Below are positions 1 through 6,494 of a DNA stretch of 14,277 nucleotides, one piece after another; position 1 is the stretch's first letter, and each line of letters opens with the position of its first letter. A program made the translations under genes and the position numbers. This DNA comes from an uncultured Clostridia bacterium. Its GTDB lineage: Bacteria; Bacillota; Clostridia; Oscillospirales; Oscillospiraceae. The notes under the pieces were generated by a model. That model was not told the origin of the DNA and searched no databases. It saw nothing but the letters and a program-made list of their open reading frames with translations. The stretch covers positions 1 through 14,277 of the forward strand of contig CAMGPO010000003.1 in NCBI GenBank assembly GCA_946060825.1, written 5' to 3'.

Positions 1-1890
1 GTGGACTCCAAGGGCAACTTCGGCAAGGTCTACTCCCGGGACATGGCCTACGCCGCCTCCCGGTACACCGAGGCCAAGCTGGATCCCATCTGCCAGGAGC
101 TGTTCCGGGACATCGACCTCGATACCGTGGACTTTGTGGATAACTACGACGCCACCCGGCAAGAGCCGACCCTGCTGCCCACCACCTTCCCCAACGTGCT
201 GGTGTCCGCCAACATGGGCATCGCCGTCGGCATGGCCTGCAACATCTGCGGCTTCAACCTGCGGGAGGTCTGCGAGACAGCCATCGCCCGGATCAAGAAT
301 CCGGAGGCTGACCTGCTGGAAACCCTGCCGGCCCCCGACTTTCCCACTGGCGGCGAGATTCTCTACGACGCCGCTGAGATGCGGGAGATCTACCGCACCG
401 GCCGCGGCCCGGTCAGAGTCCGCAGCCGCTGGCGCTATGTCAAAGAGGGCAACCTGATCGAGATCTACGAGATCCCCTATTCCACCGCCATCGAGGTCAT
501 CCTCGATAAGGTCACGGAGCTGGTCAAGGCCGGCAAGCTGAAAGAGATCGCCGATATGCGGGATGAGAGCGACCTCAGCGGCCTCAAGCTGACCATCGAC
601 CTCAAGCGGGGCACCGATCCGGAGAAGCTGATGCAGAAGCTCTTCAAGATGACGCCCCTGCAGGACAACTTCGCCTGCAACTTCAACATCCTGATCGCCG
701 GCACTCCCAGGGTACTGGGTGTCGGGGAGATTTTGGACGAGTGGACGGCCTGGCGGATGGAATGCGTCAAGCGCCGCGTTTTCTTCCAGAAGACCAAAAA
801 GGCGGAGAAGCTCCACCTGCTGCTGGGCCTCAAGCGGATTCTGCTGGACATTGATAAGGCCATCCGCATCATCCGGGAGACCGAGAGCGAGGCTGAGGTC
901 ATCCCCAACCTGATGATCGGTTTCGGCATCGACCAGGTACAGGCCGAGTTCGTGGCCGAGATCAAGCTGCGCAACATCAACAAGGAATACATCCTCAAGC
1001 GGACCGAGGAGACCGACCGCCTGGCCGAGGAGATCGAGGACCTTGAAAAGACCCTCAAGAGCAGCCAGCGCATTCGCAGCATCATCGTCAAAGAGCTGCA
1101 GGAAGTTTCCAAAAAATACGGAAAAGACCGAAAAACCGGACTTGTCACCGAAATCCCGGCTCCGGAAATCGAGGAGGAGGACCCCGTCGAGGACTATCCC
1201 GTCCACCTGTTCCTCTCCCGGGAGGGATACTTCAAGAAGATTACGCCCCAGTCCCTGCGGATGTCCGGCGAGCAGAAATTCAAGGAGGGCGACGGCCTGC
1301 TGCGCGCCATGGAGGCCACCAACCGCACGGAGCTGCTGGTGTTCACCAACCAGTTCCAGGTCTACAAGGTGCGCTGCGCCGAGTTTGACGACTCCAAGGC
1401 CTCTCTGCTGGGCGACTATCTGCCCACCAAGCTCCAAATGGGAGAGGGGGAGACGGTCATCGACGTCTGCCTGCCTGGCGACTACCGGGGCAACATCCTC
1501 TTCGCCTTTGAAAATGGCAAGGTGGCCAAAGTTGCCATGGAGGCCTATCTGACCAAGTCCAACCGCCGGAAGCTGACCGGCGCCTACTCGGACAAGAGTC
1601 CGCTGAAGGCTGTGCTGCCGCTGCCGGAGGACCGGCAGGTGGTGCTCATCTCCACCGAAGGCCGGGCCCTGATCTTCTCCACGGCCCAGCTCCAGCCCAA
1701 GACCACGCGGAACACCATGGGCGTCCAGGTGATGACCCTGAAGAAGAAATATGTGCTCGAACGGGCCTTGATTCTGGAAGAGAGCGGCGTCGTCAACGCC
1801 GCCCGCTATCGCACCAGAACCATTCCCGCTGCCGGTATGCTGCTCAAGGAGGAGGATACCGGCAACGTCCAGCTCACTATGGAGCTTTGA
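1..1890 (+). CDS. Type IIA DNA topoisomerase subunit A (gyrase/topo IV A family), 5'-truncated by window edge
   Basis: DNA breakage-reunion subunit of a gyrase or topoisomerase IV; it cleaves DNA through a tyrosyl-phosphate link. The first visible codons correspond to the family's V-D-G-x-G-N-F-G segment (here VDSKGNFG), so roughly the first 100 residues lie upstream and the GTG at base 1 is an internal valine, not a start. The catalytic Arg-Tyr pair is visible as R21-Y22 in SRYTEAKL. The tower and coiled-coil region follows to about residue 380, then a beta-pinwheel C-terminal domain from about 395 to 610. The GyrA box (QRRGGKG type) expected in the first blade is absent; the equivalent stretch reads SGEQKFKEGDG. 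That favours a topo IV-like or divergent Clostridia-type paralogue over a classical gyrase, but parC versus gyrA cannot be settled. The partner B subunit is probably just upstream. The lipoprotein gene follows 17 nt after the stop. Confidence 0.9.
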   Translation: MDSKGNFGKVYSRDMAYAASRYTEAKLDPICQELFRDIDLDTVDFVDNYDATRQEPTLLPTTFPNVLVSANMGIAVGMACNICGFNLREVCETAIARIKNPEADLLETLPAPDFPTGGEILYDAAEMREIYRTGRGPVRVRSRWRYVKEGNLIEIYEIPYSTAIEVILDKVTELVKAGKLKEIADMRDESDLSGLKLTIDLKRGTDPEKLMQKLFKMTPLQDNFACNFNILIAGTPRVLGVGEILDEWTAWRMECVKRRVFFQKTKKAEKLHLLLGLKRILLDIDKAIRIIRETESEAEVIPNLMIGFGIDQVQAEFVAEIKLRNINKEYILKRTEETDRLAEEIEDLEKTLKSSQRIRSIIVKELQEVSKKYGKDRKTGLVTEIPAPEIEEEDPVEDYPVHLFLSREGYFKKITPQSLRMSGEQKFKEGDGLLRAMEATNRTELLVFTNQFQVYKVRCAEFDDSKASLLGDYLPTKLQMGEGETVIDVCLPGDYRGNILFAFENGKVAKVAMEAYLTKSNRRKLTGAYSDKSPLKAVLPLPEDRQVVLISTEGRALIFSTAQLQPKTTRNTMGVQVMTLKKKYVLERALILEESGVVNAARYRTRTIPAAGMLLKEEDTGNVQLTMEL

Positions 1891-1907
1891 GGCTCCGGGA
1901 GGTTTCC

Positions 1908-3143
1908 ATGAAGCACCGCCTGATTCCGATGCTGTTGGCGCTGCTGCTGCTCAGCGGCTGCGCTGCGCTGGTTCCCAGCGAGTATACCGTCGTCACGGAA
2001 CACACCGAGACGGTAGTTGAGGAGGACAGTGACGCGCTGACTGCCGAGAGCTATGACGAGCTGAAATACGCGATCCTGACCCTTATCGAGGACGGCACTG
2101 CCCACGGCGTCATCCGGGCCTACCACTACGACGGCGACGTGACCAAGGACATCTCCTCTGCTGCCTATGAGGTCTGGAAAAACGACCCCATGGGTGCCTA
2201 TGCTGTGGAGTTCATCACCACCGATTGCAATCTGCTGCTGTCTTATTATGAGATCCATGTGGAGATCACCTACCGGCAGAACGCCGTCGACGCTGCGGAT
2301 ATCTCCTATGTCCGCGGCTCCGCCGGCGCCAGGCAGGCCATCGAGACGGCGCTGGCCGGGATGGCCGACCGGCTGGTGCTGCGCATCTCCGCCTATCCCG
2401 AGGATCTGGACTGCGAGGCGCTGGTCAGCGCCTACTGTGAGGCCCATCCCGAGACCCAGATGGAATGCCCCGCCGTTTCGGCGGCGGTCTATCCCGACAA
2501 CGGCAGCATCCGGATTCTGGACCTCCAGTTCACCTACGAGCACACCGTGGACGAGCGCAAGACCATGCAGAGCGCTGTCAGCACGGTGCTCAATTCGGCG
2601 GCCAACTATGTCCGCTACCGGAATGAGGACAGCGCCAAGGCAGAGCTGCTCTGCTCCTATCTGCTGGACCGCTTCGACTACACGGAGGGGGAGAGTGTCA
2701 CGCCGGTCTACTCGCTGCTCTGCGAGGGCGTGGCCGACAGCAGAACCTTCGCGCAGATTTATCAGATTCTGTGCGACCGGGTCGGCCTGGAGTGCTGTAC
2801 GGTTTCCGGTTATCTGGACGGCGAGAGCTACGCCTGGAATATCATCAACATCGACGGCGTTTACCGCCATCTGGATCTGATGCGCTGCGTGCGGGACGGC
2901 GTCGGCCAGTTCACGCTCTATTCCGACGGTGAAATGGAGCGCTACAGCTGGGACCGGACCGCCTACCCGAGCTGCAGTGACAAACCGGAAGCGCTGGAAG
3001 AACCAGAGGGCCCGTCCGGTGAGCAAACCTGGCCGGAGCAGCCGTCCGGCCCGGAGATACCGGCCGAACCGGAGGAGCCGACGGAACCGGATATTCCGCA
3101 GGGGACGGATTCGGAGGACCAGGAGATGCCGGAGACGCCGTAA
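1908..3143 (+). CDS. Lipoprotein with degenerate transglutaminase-like domain
   Basis: Predicted extracytoplasmic lipoprotein of 411 residues. The ATG at 1908 is chosen because GGGAGG lies at 1897-1902 and because it gives a clean signal peptide: basic start, leucine-rich core and lipobox LSGC with the acylated cysteine at C18. An in-frame TTG seven codons upstream has no such site. Residues about 250-330 align with the transglutaminase-like (TGc) core: the EGxAxC helix followed by a strand, then HAWN, then HVD. The expected catalytic Cys is Ser278 (EGVADSRTFA), the expected His is Tyr308 (YAWN), and only Asp323 (HLD) remains. It is therefore probably a non-catalytic binding domain. Residues 359-411 form a Pro/Glu-rich tail of low complexity. 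It may be cotranscribed with the topoisomerase gene before it and the CHR genes after it, though nothing points to a shared role. Confidence 0.8.
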   Translation: MKHRLIPMLLALLLLSGCAALVPSEYTVVTEHTETVVEEDSDALTAESYDELKYAILTLIEDGTAHGVIRAYHYDGDVTKDISSAAYEVWKNDPMGAYAVEFITTDCNLLLSYYEIHVEITYRQNAVDAADISYVRGSAGARQAIETALAGMADRLVLRISAYPEDLDCEALVSAYCEAHPETQMECPAVSAAVYPDNGSIRILDLQFTYEHTVDERKTMQSAVSTVLNSAANYVRYRNEDSAKAELLCSYLLDRFDYTEGESVTPVYSLLCEGVADSRTFAQIYQILCDRVGLECCTVSGYLDGESYAWNIINIDGVYRHLDLMRCVRDGVGQFTLYSDGEMERYSWDRTAYPSCSDKPEALEEPEGPSGEQTWPEQPSGPEIPAEPEEPTEPDIPQGTDSEDQEMPETP

Positions 3144-3174
3144 ATCAATGAAAAATCAAAAAGAAGGAATGTTT

Positions 3175-3717
3175 ATGCACATCTTACCGGATTTATTCCT
3201 GACCTTCGCGAAGATCGGCGTAATGACCTTCGGCGGAGGCATGGCCATGCTGCCCATTCTGCAGCGGGAGGTCGTGGAGAAAAAGAACTGGGCCACCGAG
3301 GATGAGCTGGGCGACTATTATGCCATTGGCCAGTGTACGCCCGGCATCATCGCCGTTAACACGGCTACCTTTGTCGGTCAGAAGCAGGGCGGGATCGCCG
3401 GCGGCATTGTCGCCACCCTGGGCGTGGTGTTCCCCTCGCTCATCATCATCACGGCCCTGGCCGGCCTGATCGCGGCCTTCTCCCATCTGACCTGGGTGCA
3501 GCACGCCTTCGCCGGTATCCGCGTCTGTGTCTGCGTGCTGATCTTCAACACTGTGCTCAAACTGGCAAAGAAGGCCATCGTGGACTGGAAGGCCTTTCTG
3601 ATCTTCCTGGCCGTTGTGATCCTCTCGGTCTTTACCGACCTGTCCCCGGTCATATTTGTCCTGGGCGCGGCCCTGCTGGGTATCCTTCTTAAAACGCTGG
3701 AGGTGAAAAAGGCATGA
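3175..3717 (+). CDS. Chromate transporter family (CHR) half-size subunit, first of pair
   Basis: Integral membrane protein of 180 residues, the usual length of short-chain CHR proteins, which carry one CHR domain and occur as adjacent pairs that together match the full-length transporter. Family signatures visible are TFGGGMAMLP at residues 18-27 and CTPGIIAVNTATFVG at 54-68, followed by three to four hydrophobic segments. The start at 3175 is preferred because AAGGA at 3164-3168 sits six bases upstream and the protein then begins MHILPDLFLTF, as family members do. In-frame ATGs at 3148 and 3169 are less well placed. The family exports chromate in some proteobacteria; the physiological substrate in Clostridia is unknown. 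The first subunit has TPGI where the second has TPGP. It overlaps the next gene by 4 nt (ATGA), so the two are translationally coupled. Confidence 0.88.
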   Translation: MHILPDLFLTFAKIGVMTFGGGMAMLPILQREVVEKKNWATEDELGDYYAIGQCTPGIIAVNTATFVGQKQGGIAGGIVATLGVVFPSLIIITALAGLIAAFSHLTWVQHAFAGIRVCVCVLIFNTVLKLAKKAIVDWKAFLIFLAVVILSVFTDLSPVIFVLGAALLGILLKTLEVKKA

Positions 3718-4295
3718 CGCTTCTGTGGCTTTACTGGGAGTTTTTCAAAACCGGACTCTTTGCCATCGGCGGCGGCATGGCCACGCTTCCCTTCCTGCAG
3801 GAGATGGGGGTGGCCACCGGCTGGTTCACGGCCGGACAGCTCGCCGATATGGTGGCCGTCTCCGAGTCCACACCCGGCCCCATCGGCGTCAACATGGCCA
3901 CCTATGTGGGCTTTACTACCGCGGGCGTCGGCGGCGCGGTGATCGCCACCCTGGGCCTCGTCACGCCCTCCATCATCATCATCCTGATTATTGCGGCGCT
4001 GCTCAAGAATTTCCGTAACAACCGCTATGTGGACGCCGCCTTCTATGGCCTGCGCCCAGCCTCTTCGGGACTCATCATGGCGGCGCTGATCTCCCTGGTC
4101 GCCATCGCCATGCTGCACATCGATCTCTTCCGGGAGACGGGAAGCCTGCTGGATCTGGTCGATCTCAAATCGCTGATTCTGGCGGCGGTGCTGCTGGTCC
4201 TGACCCGCTGGGTCAAGCCGACGAAAAAGCTGCACCCGATTGTGTTCATTCTCGCCTCGGCGGTGGTCGGCGCGGTATTTTCCTTCGGCGCCTGA
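3714..4295 (+). CDS. Chromate transporter family (CHR) half-size subunit, second of pair
   Basis: Second short-chain CHR protein, 193 residues, expected to sit in the membrane with the preceding subunit. Signatures are AIGGGMATLPFL near residues 17-28 and STPGPIGVNMATYVG at 52-66, including the canonical TPGP. Several hydrophobic segments follow, with isoleucine-rich runs near residues 85-97. GGAGGTG at 3699-3705, inside the end of the previous gene, provides the ribosome binding site for the ATG at 3714; the stop of the first subunit overlaps this start. The tRNA promoter begins about ten bases after the stop and no separate terminator is seen, so messages from this operon may end at the tRNA terminator. 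Confidence 0.88.
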   Translation: MTLLWLYWEFFKTGLFAIGGGMATLPFLQEMGVATGWFTAGQLADMVAVSESTPGPIGVNMATYVGFTTAGVGGAVIATLGLVTPSIIIILIIAALLKNFRNNRYVDAAFYGLRPASSGLIMAALISLVAIAMLHIDLFRETGSLLDLVDLKSLILAAVLLVLTRWVKPTKKLHPIVFILASAVVGAVFSFGA

Positions 4296-4304
4296 AATTT
4301 AGGC

Positions 4305-4332
4305 TTTACAATTTGAAATTATCTGCTATAAT
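4305..4332 (+). promoter_or_regulatory. Sigma-A type promoter of tRNA-Arg
   Basis: TTTACA at 4305-4310 and TATAAT at 4327-4332 are separated by 16 bases. TGC directly before the -10 box gives an extended -10 element. The tRNA begins 14 bases downstream of the -10, as expected for a short stable-RNA leader. Confidence 0.8.
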
Positions 4333-4345
4333 ATACGGGTAATCC

Positions 4346-4421
4346 GCGCCAGTGGCTCAATGGATAGAGCATCGGATTCCGGTTCCGAGGGTTGGGGGTT
4401 CGAGTCCCTTCTGGCGTACCA
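4346..4421 (+). tRNA. tRNA-Arg (anticodon CCG), CCA encoded
   Basis: A complete cloverleaf can be drawn over 76 nt. The acceptor strand is GCGCCAG pairing with CTGGCGT (G1 pairs with U72). The D arm is GCTC/GAGC. The anticodon stem TCGGA/TCCGA closes the seven-base loop TTCCGGT, with anticodon CCG at positions 34-36. The T arm is GGGGG, loop TTCGAGT, then CCCTT with two G-U pairs. Discriminator A and the 3' CCA are encoded. It reads the CGG arginine codon. Confidence 0.95.
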
Positions 4422-4458
4422 AAAAAGACGGTATCATCCGATACCGTCTTTTTTGGTA
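4417..4458 (+). terminator. Intrinsic terminator fused to the tRNA 3' end
   Basis: A perfect 19-bp stem joins 4417-4435 with 4440-4458 around the loop ATCC (4436-4439), and TTTTTT at 4449-4454 sits within the 3' strand. The 5' strand starts inside the tRNA: it contains the last acceptor base, the discriminator and CCA, followed by the A-tract. The A-tract opposite the T-tract means it could also stop transcripts on the other strand. Confidence 0.85.
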
Positions 4459-4468
4459 TATCAAAGAG

Positions 4469-4483
4469 GAAGGGACTCGAACC
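4469..4483 (-). repeat. Inverted copy of tRNA-Arg T-arm sequence
   Basis: GAAGGGACTCGAACC is the exact reverse complement of 4397-4411, the T arm of the tRNA. With the terminator stem it makes an imperfect palindrome from 4397 to 4483. No other part of a tRNA gene is present on this strand, so it is a fragment rather than a second tRNA. Confidence 0.75.
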
Positions 4484-4490
4484 ATAAAAT

Positions 4491-4513
4491 CCGGCCTGCC
4501 GGTGGCAGGCCGG
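4491..4513. repeat. Strong hairpin, 10-bp stem
   Basis: CCGGCCTGCC at 4491-4500 pairs perfectly with GGCAGGCCGG at 4504-4513 around GGT. No T-run follows on either strand, so it is not a standard terminator. Its function is unknown. Confidence 0.7.
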
Positions 4514-4514
4514 G

Positions 4515-4536
4515 CAGCCAGTGCGCACACTGGCTG
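4515..4536. repeat. Hairpin, 9-bp stem
   Basis: CAGCCAGTG at 4515-4523 pairs with CACTGGCTG at 4528-4536 around CGCA. It sits one base after the previous hairpin, which makes a tandem hairpin pair. No T-run follows. Confidence 0.65.
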
Positions 4537-4544
4537 ATCCAATC

Positions 4545-4822
4545 TTTGCGCCGCAGGCGCAAAAGCAAACGAGTCCCTTCTGGCGCGCTGACGAAACTGG
4601 CAACAACGGATTCTTCGCTCCGCTCAGAATGAGGTTGTTTTTGCGCCGCAGGCGCAAAAGCAAACGAGTCCCTTCTGGCGCGCTGACGAAACTGGCAACA
4701 ACGGATTCTTCGCTCCGCTCAGAATGAGGTTGTTTTTGCGCCGCAGGCGCAAAAGCAAACGAGTCCCTTCTGGCGCGCCGACGAAACTGGCAACAACGGA
4801 TTCTTCGCTCCGCTCAGAATGA
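4545..4822. repeat. Three tandem 95-bp repeats carrying tRNA-Arg 3'-end sequence
   Basis: Units start at 4545, 4640 and 4735. The first two are identical over 95 bp. The third matches for 88 bp with one substitution (T to C near 4779) and then diverges after 4822. Each unit has three parts: a small hairpin GCGCC-GCA-GGCGC; the 16-mer CGAGTCCCTTCTGGCG, identical to tRNA positions 4401-4416 (copies at 4570-4585, 4665-4680 and 4760-4775); and the block GGATTCTTCGCTCCGCTC followed by AGAATGA. There are no variable spacers and no open frame with a ribosome binding site. The units could be attachment-site duplications or a small non-autonomous element. Confidence 0.85.
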
Positions 4823-4870
4823 CACGGCACCGCCGATTTGTCATTCTGAGGAGCGAAGCGACGAAGAATC
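4799..4870. repeat. Inverted dispersed-repeat element upstream of the methyltransferase gene
   Basis: The block GATTCTTCGCTCCGCTC followed by AGAATGAC (4799-4823) is an imperfect inverted match to the 31-nt block at 4840-4870 (GTCATTCTGAGGAGCGAAGC, then GACGAAGAATC). This sequence type is a common dispersed repeat in bacterial genomes and is a known source of spurious proteins containing CHSERSEES. The right arm ends 14 bases before the ribosome binding site of the next gene. Confidence 0.7.
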
Positions 4871-4898
4871 TTTTCGGCTACCCAAAGGAGGTAACCCC

Positions 4899-5711
4899 AT
4901 GGACTTTCACGACCTCATTCAAATCCGGGACGAGATCGAACAGATCCGGAAGACCTACGAGCTGTTCAACGAGGACACCCGGCTGAACCGCTCCCAGGCG
5001 GCCCGTGTGGAATTCCTGACCACCACCCGCTACATCGAGCGGTATCTGAAGCCCGGCGCAAGAATCCTGGACGTCGGCGCGGGAGCGGGGGAGTACAGCC
5101 TCTACTTTGCACGAAAGGGCTATGACGTCTGCGCCCTGGAGCTGGCGGAAAACAACCTCCGGGCTTTCCAGCGAAAGCTCCGGCCGGAGGACCGTATCGA
5201 TCTGGTGCAGGGCAACGCCGTCGATCTGAGCCGCTATGGGGACGAATCCTTTGACGCCGTCCTGCTCTTCGGCCCCCTGTACCATCTGCACAGCGAGGAC
5301 GACCGTCAGAAGTGCATCGCCGAGGCCAGCCGCGTCTGTAAGCCGGACGGGAAGCTGTTCTTCGCTTTCATCTCCAACGATATGGTCATCCTGACGGAGT
5401 TTTCCAACAATCCCGACTACTTCACCTGCGGCGACTACAACAAGGAGACCTTCGAGCTGGACGACTTTCCCTTTGTGTTCCATACGGTGGATGAATGCCG
5501 GGCCATGCTCCGCACCGGTGGAATCCGGATTCTCCACGAGGTTGCCGCCGACGGCGTCAGCGAGCTGCTGGAGGATCGGATCAACGCCCTGGACAGGGAG
5601 AATTTCGCGCAGTATCTGCGCTACCACTTTTATATCTGCGAGAAGCCGGAGCTGCTTGGTATGACCAATCACCTGCTGTTCGTGGGTGAGAAAGAAGAAC
5701 GCCGCCTTTGA
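4899..5711 (+). CDS. Class I SAM-dependent methyltransferase
   Basis: Soluble methyltransferase of 270 residues with a Rossmann-like SAM fold. Motif I is LDVGAGAGEYS at residues 58-68 and binds the methionine part of SAM. The acidic residue ending strand 2 is E81 (ALELAENN). Motif II/post-I is SFDAVLLFGPLYHL at 117-130, and a KPDGKLFF strand follows at 148-155. Residues 160-210 form an insert before the C-terminal strands. AAAGGAGG at 4884-4891 sets the start. The substrate is not identifiable; the GPLYHL stretch occurs in many uncharacterised small-molecule methyltransferases. No promoter is recognisable in the repeat-rich upstream region, and the next gene has its own promoter, so this is probably a single-gene unit. 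Confidence 0.85.
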   Translation: MDFHDLIQIRDEIEQIRKTYELFNEDTRLNRSQAARVEFLTTTRYIERYLKPGARILDVGAGAGEYSLYFARKGYDVCALELAENNLRAFQRKLRPEDRIDLVQGNAVDLSRYGDESFDAVLLFGPLYHLHSEDDRQKCIAEASRVCKPDGKLFFAFISNDMVILTEFSNNPDYFTCGDYNKETFELDDFPFVFHTVDECRAMLRTGGIRILHEVAADGVSELLEDRINALDRENFAQYLRYHFYICEKPELLGMTNHLLFVGEKEERRL

Positions 5712-5744
5712 TTTGTGACTTTTCCACAGAAATAAAATTAGAAA

Positions 5745-5773
5745 TTGACATTGTGCCGTACAAAATCTATAAT
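5745..5773 (+). promoter_or_regulatory. Consensus sigma-A promoter of the cytidylate-kinase-like gene
   Basis: TTGACA at 5745-5750 and TATAAT at 5768-5773 are both perfect consensus hexamers, separated by exactly 17 bases. Such a strong promoter usually needs a repressor if expression is conditional. Confidence 0.9.
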
Positions 5774-5776
5774 AAA

Positions 5777-5791
5777 ACCAAATAGTTTGGT
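5777..5791. promoter_or_regulatory. Candidate operator palindrome over the transcription start
   Basis: ACCAAA-TAG-TTTGGT is a perfect 6-bp inverted repeat with a 3-nt centre. It begins four bases after the -10 box, so it covers the predicted start of transcription. It could be an operator for a dimeric repressor; the regulator is unknown. Confidence 0.4.
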
Positions 5792-5825
5792 ATGTTGAAC
5801 GGGAATTCGGGAAAGGAGACGGCGC

Positions 5826-6440
5826 ATGATTATCACGATCGGCAGGCAGTTTGGCAGCGGCGGCAGCGAGATCGGCAGAAAGGTCGCGGAAAGGCTGAAT
5901 ATTCCCTACTATGACAAGAATATCATCGACCATGTGGCTGACAAGCTGGGGTTCAGTCCCCAGTATGTGAAGGAGGTCGAGGAAAAGCCCACGGGCAGCT
6001 TCCTCTTCTCCATGGCCATGTACTCCTACGGCTCCGCCGCCGAAGGCATGGTGCCGGCGGAGCTGCGGGTCAGTACGGCCCAGACCGAATTTATCCTCGA
6101 AAAGGCCCGGGAGGGCCGGGGCGTTTTCGTCGGCCGCTGCTCCGACTATATCCTGCGGGACCGGGAGGATGTGCTGAGCGTTTTCGTCTATGCGGACATG
6201 GCAACGCGGATCCGCAGCGTCGTAGCCCGCTACAATCTCTCGGAGCGGGAGGCCGTCAGGACCATCCAGCAGACCGACAAGCGCCGCGCCCTCTACTACA
6301 ACACCAACACCCAGCACCGCTGGGGCGCCAGGGAGAGCTATGACCTGCTGCTGGACAGCGGCGTCTTTGGTCTGGACGGGACGGTGGACGCCATCGTCCA
6401 CAGCTGCAAGCTCCTGGAAGCGAAGCGGAACATCAGGTAA
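5826..6440 (+). CDS. Cytidylate-kinase-like family protein (Cytidylate_kin_2 type)
   Basis: P-loop kinase of 204 residues resembling the second cytidylate kinase-like family common in Clostridia. The nucleotide-binding loop is GRQFGSGGSEIG at 6-17. Further family marks are IPYYDKNII at 26-34, VFVGRCSDYIL at 100-110, a lid-like arginine segment DKRRALYYN at 151-159, and WG..ESYDLLLDSG at 166-179. Members are annotated as cytidylate kinases by homology, but most species also carry an ordinary cmk, so the true phosphoryl acceptor is uncertain. The start is supported by AAAGGAG at 5812-5818. The gene has its own consensus promoter and is followed by a terminator hairpin. Confidence 0.85.
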   Translation: MIITIGRQFGSGGSEIGRKVAERLNIPYYDKNIIDHVADKLGFSPQYVKEVEEKPTGSFLFSMAMYSYGSAAEGMVPAELRVSTAQTEFILEKAREGRGVFVGRCSDYILRDREDVLSVFVYADMATRIRSVVARYNLSEREAVRTIQQTDKRRALYYNTNTQHRWGARESYDLLLDSGVFGLDGTVDAIVHSCKLLEAKRNIR

Positions 6441-6446
6441 ACCGAT

Positions 6447-6476
6447 CCGGGCTGCCTGCCGGCGGCCCGGCTTTTT
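6447..6476 (+). terminator. Intrinsic terminator/attenuator after the kinase-like gene
   Basis: A 10-bp GC-rich stem (6447-6456 with 6461-6470, one G-U pair) with loop TGCC is followed by CTTTTT at 6471-6476. The ribosome binding site of the next gene starts four bases later. It could therefore be a partial terminator that reduces read-through into the flavoprotein gene. Confidence 0.8.
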
Positions 6477-6494
6477 CACAAGGAGGAACTCAAT

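Noticed and set aside
1..3. GTG at base 1 as the start codon of the topoisomerase gene.
   Set aside because: It aligns with an internal valine of the V-D-G-x-G-N-F-G segment, so the gene begins upstream of the window.
4469..4483. A second tRNA gene on the minus strand.
   Set aside because: Only T-arm sequence is present; no acceptor, D or anticodon arm can be drawn.
4545..4822. CRISPR array.
   Set aside because: The 95-bp units are directly tandem with no unique spacers, and no cas genes are present.
4319..4830. Several open frames across the tRNA and repeat region on both strands.
   Set aside because: They are translations of a tRNA and of dispersed repeats. Antisense tRNA-Arg and CHSERSEES-type frames are well-known artefacts, and none has a convincing ribosome binding site.
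4878..6479. 533-codon minus-strand frame across the methyltransferase and kinase-like genes.
   Set aside because: It spans two plus-strand genes and a consensus plus-strand promoter, with no domain of its own.
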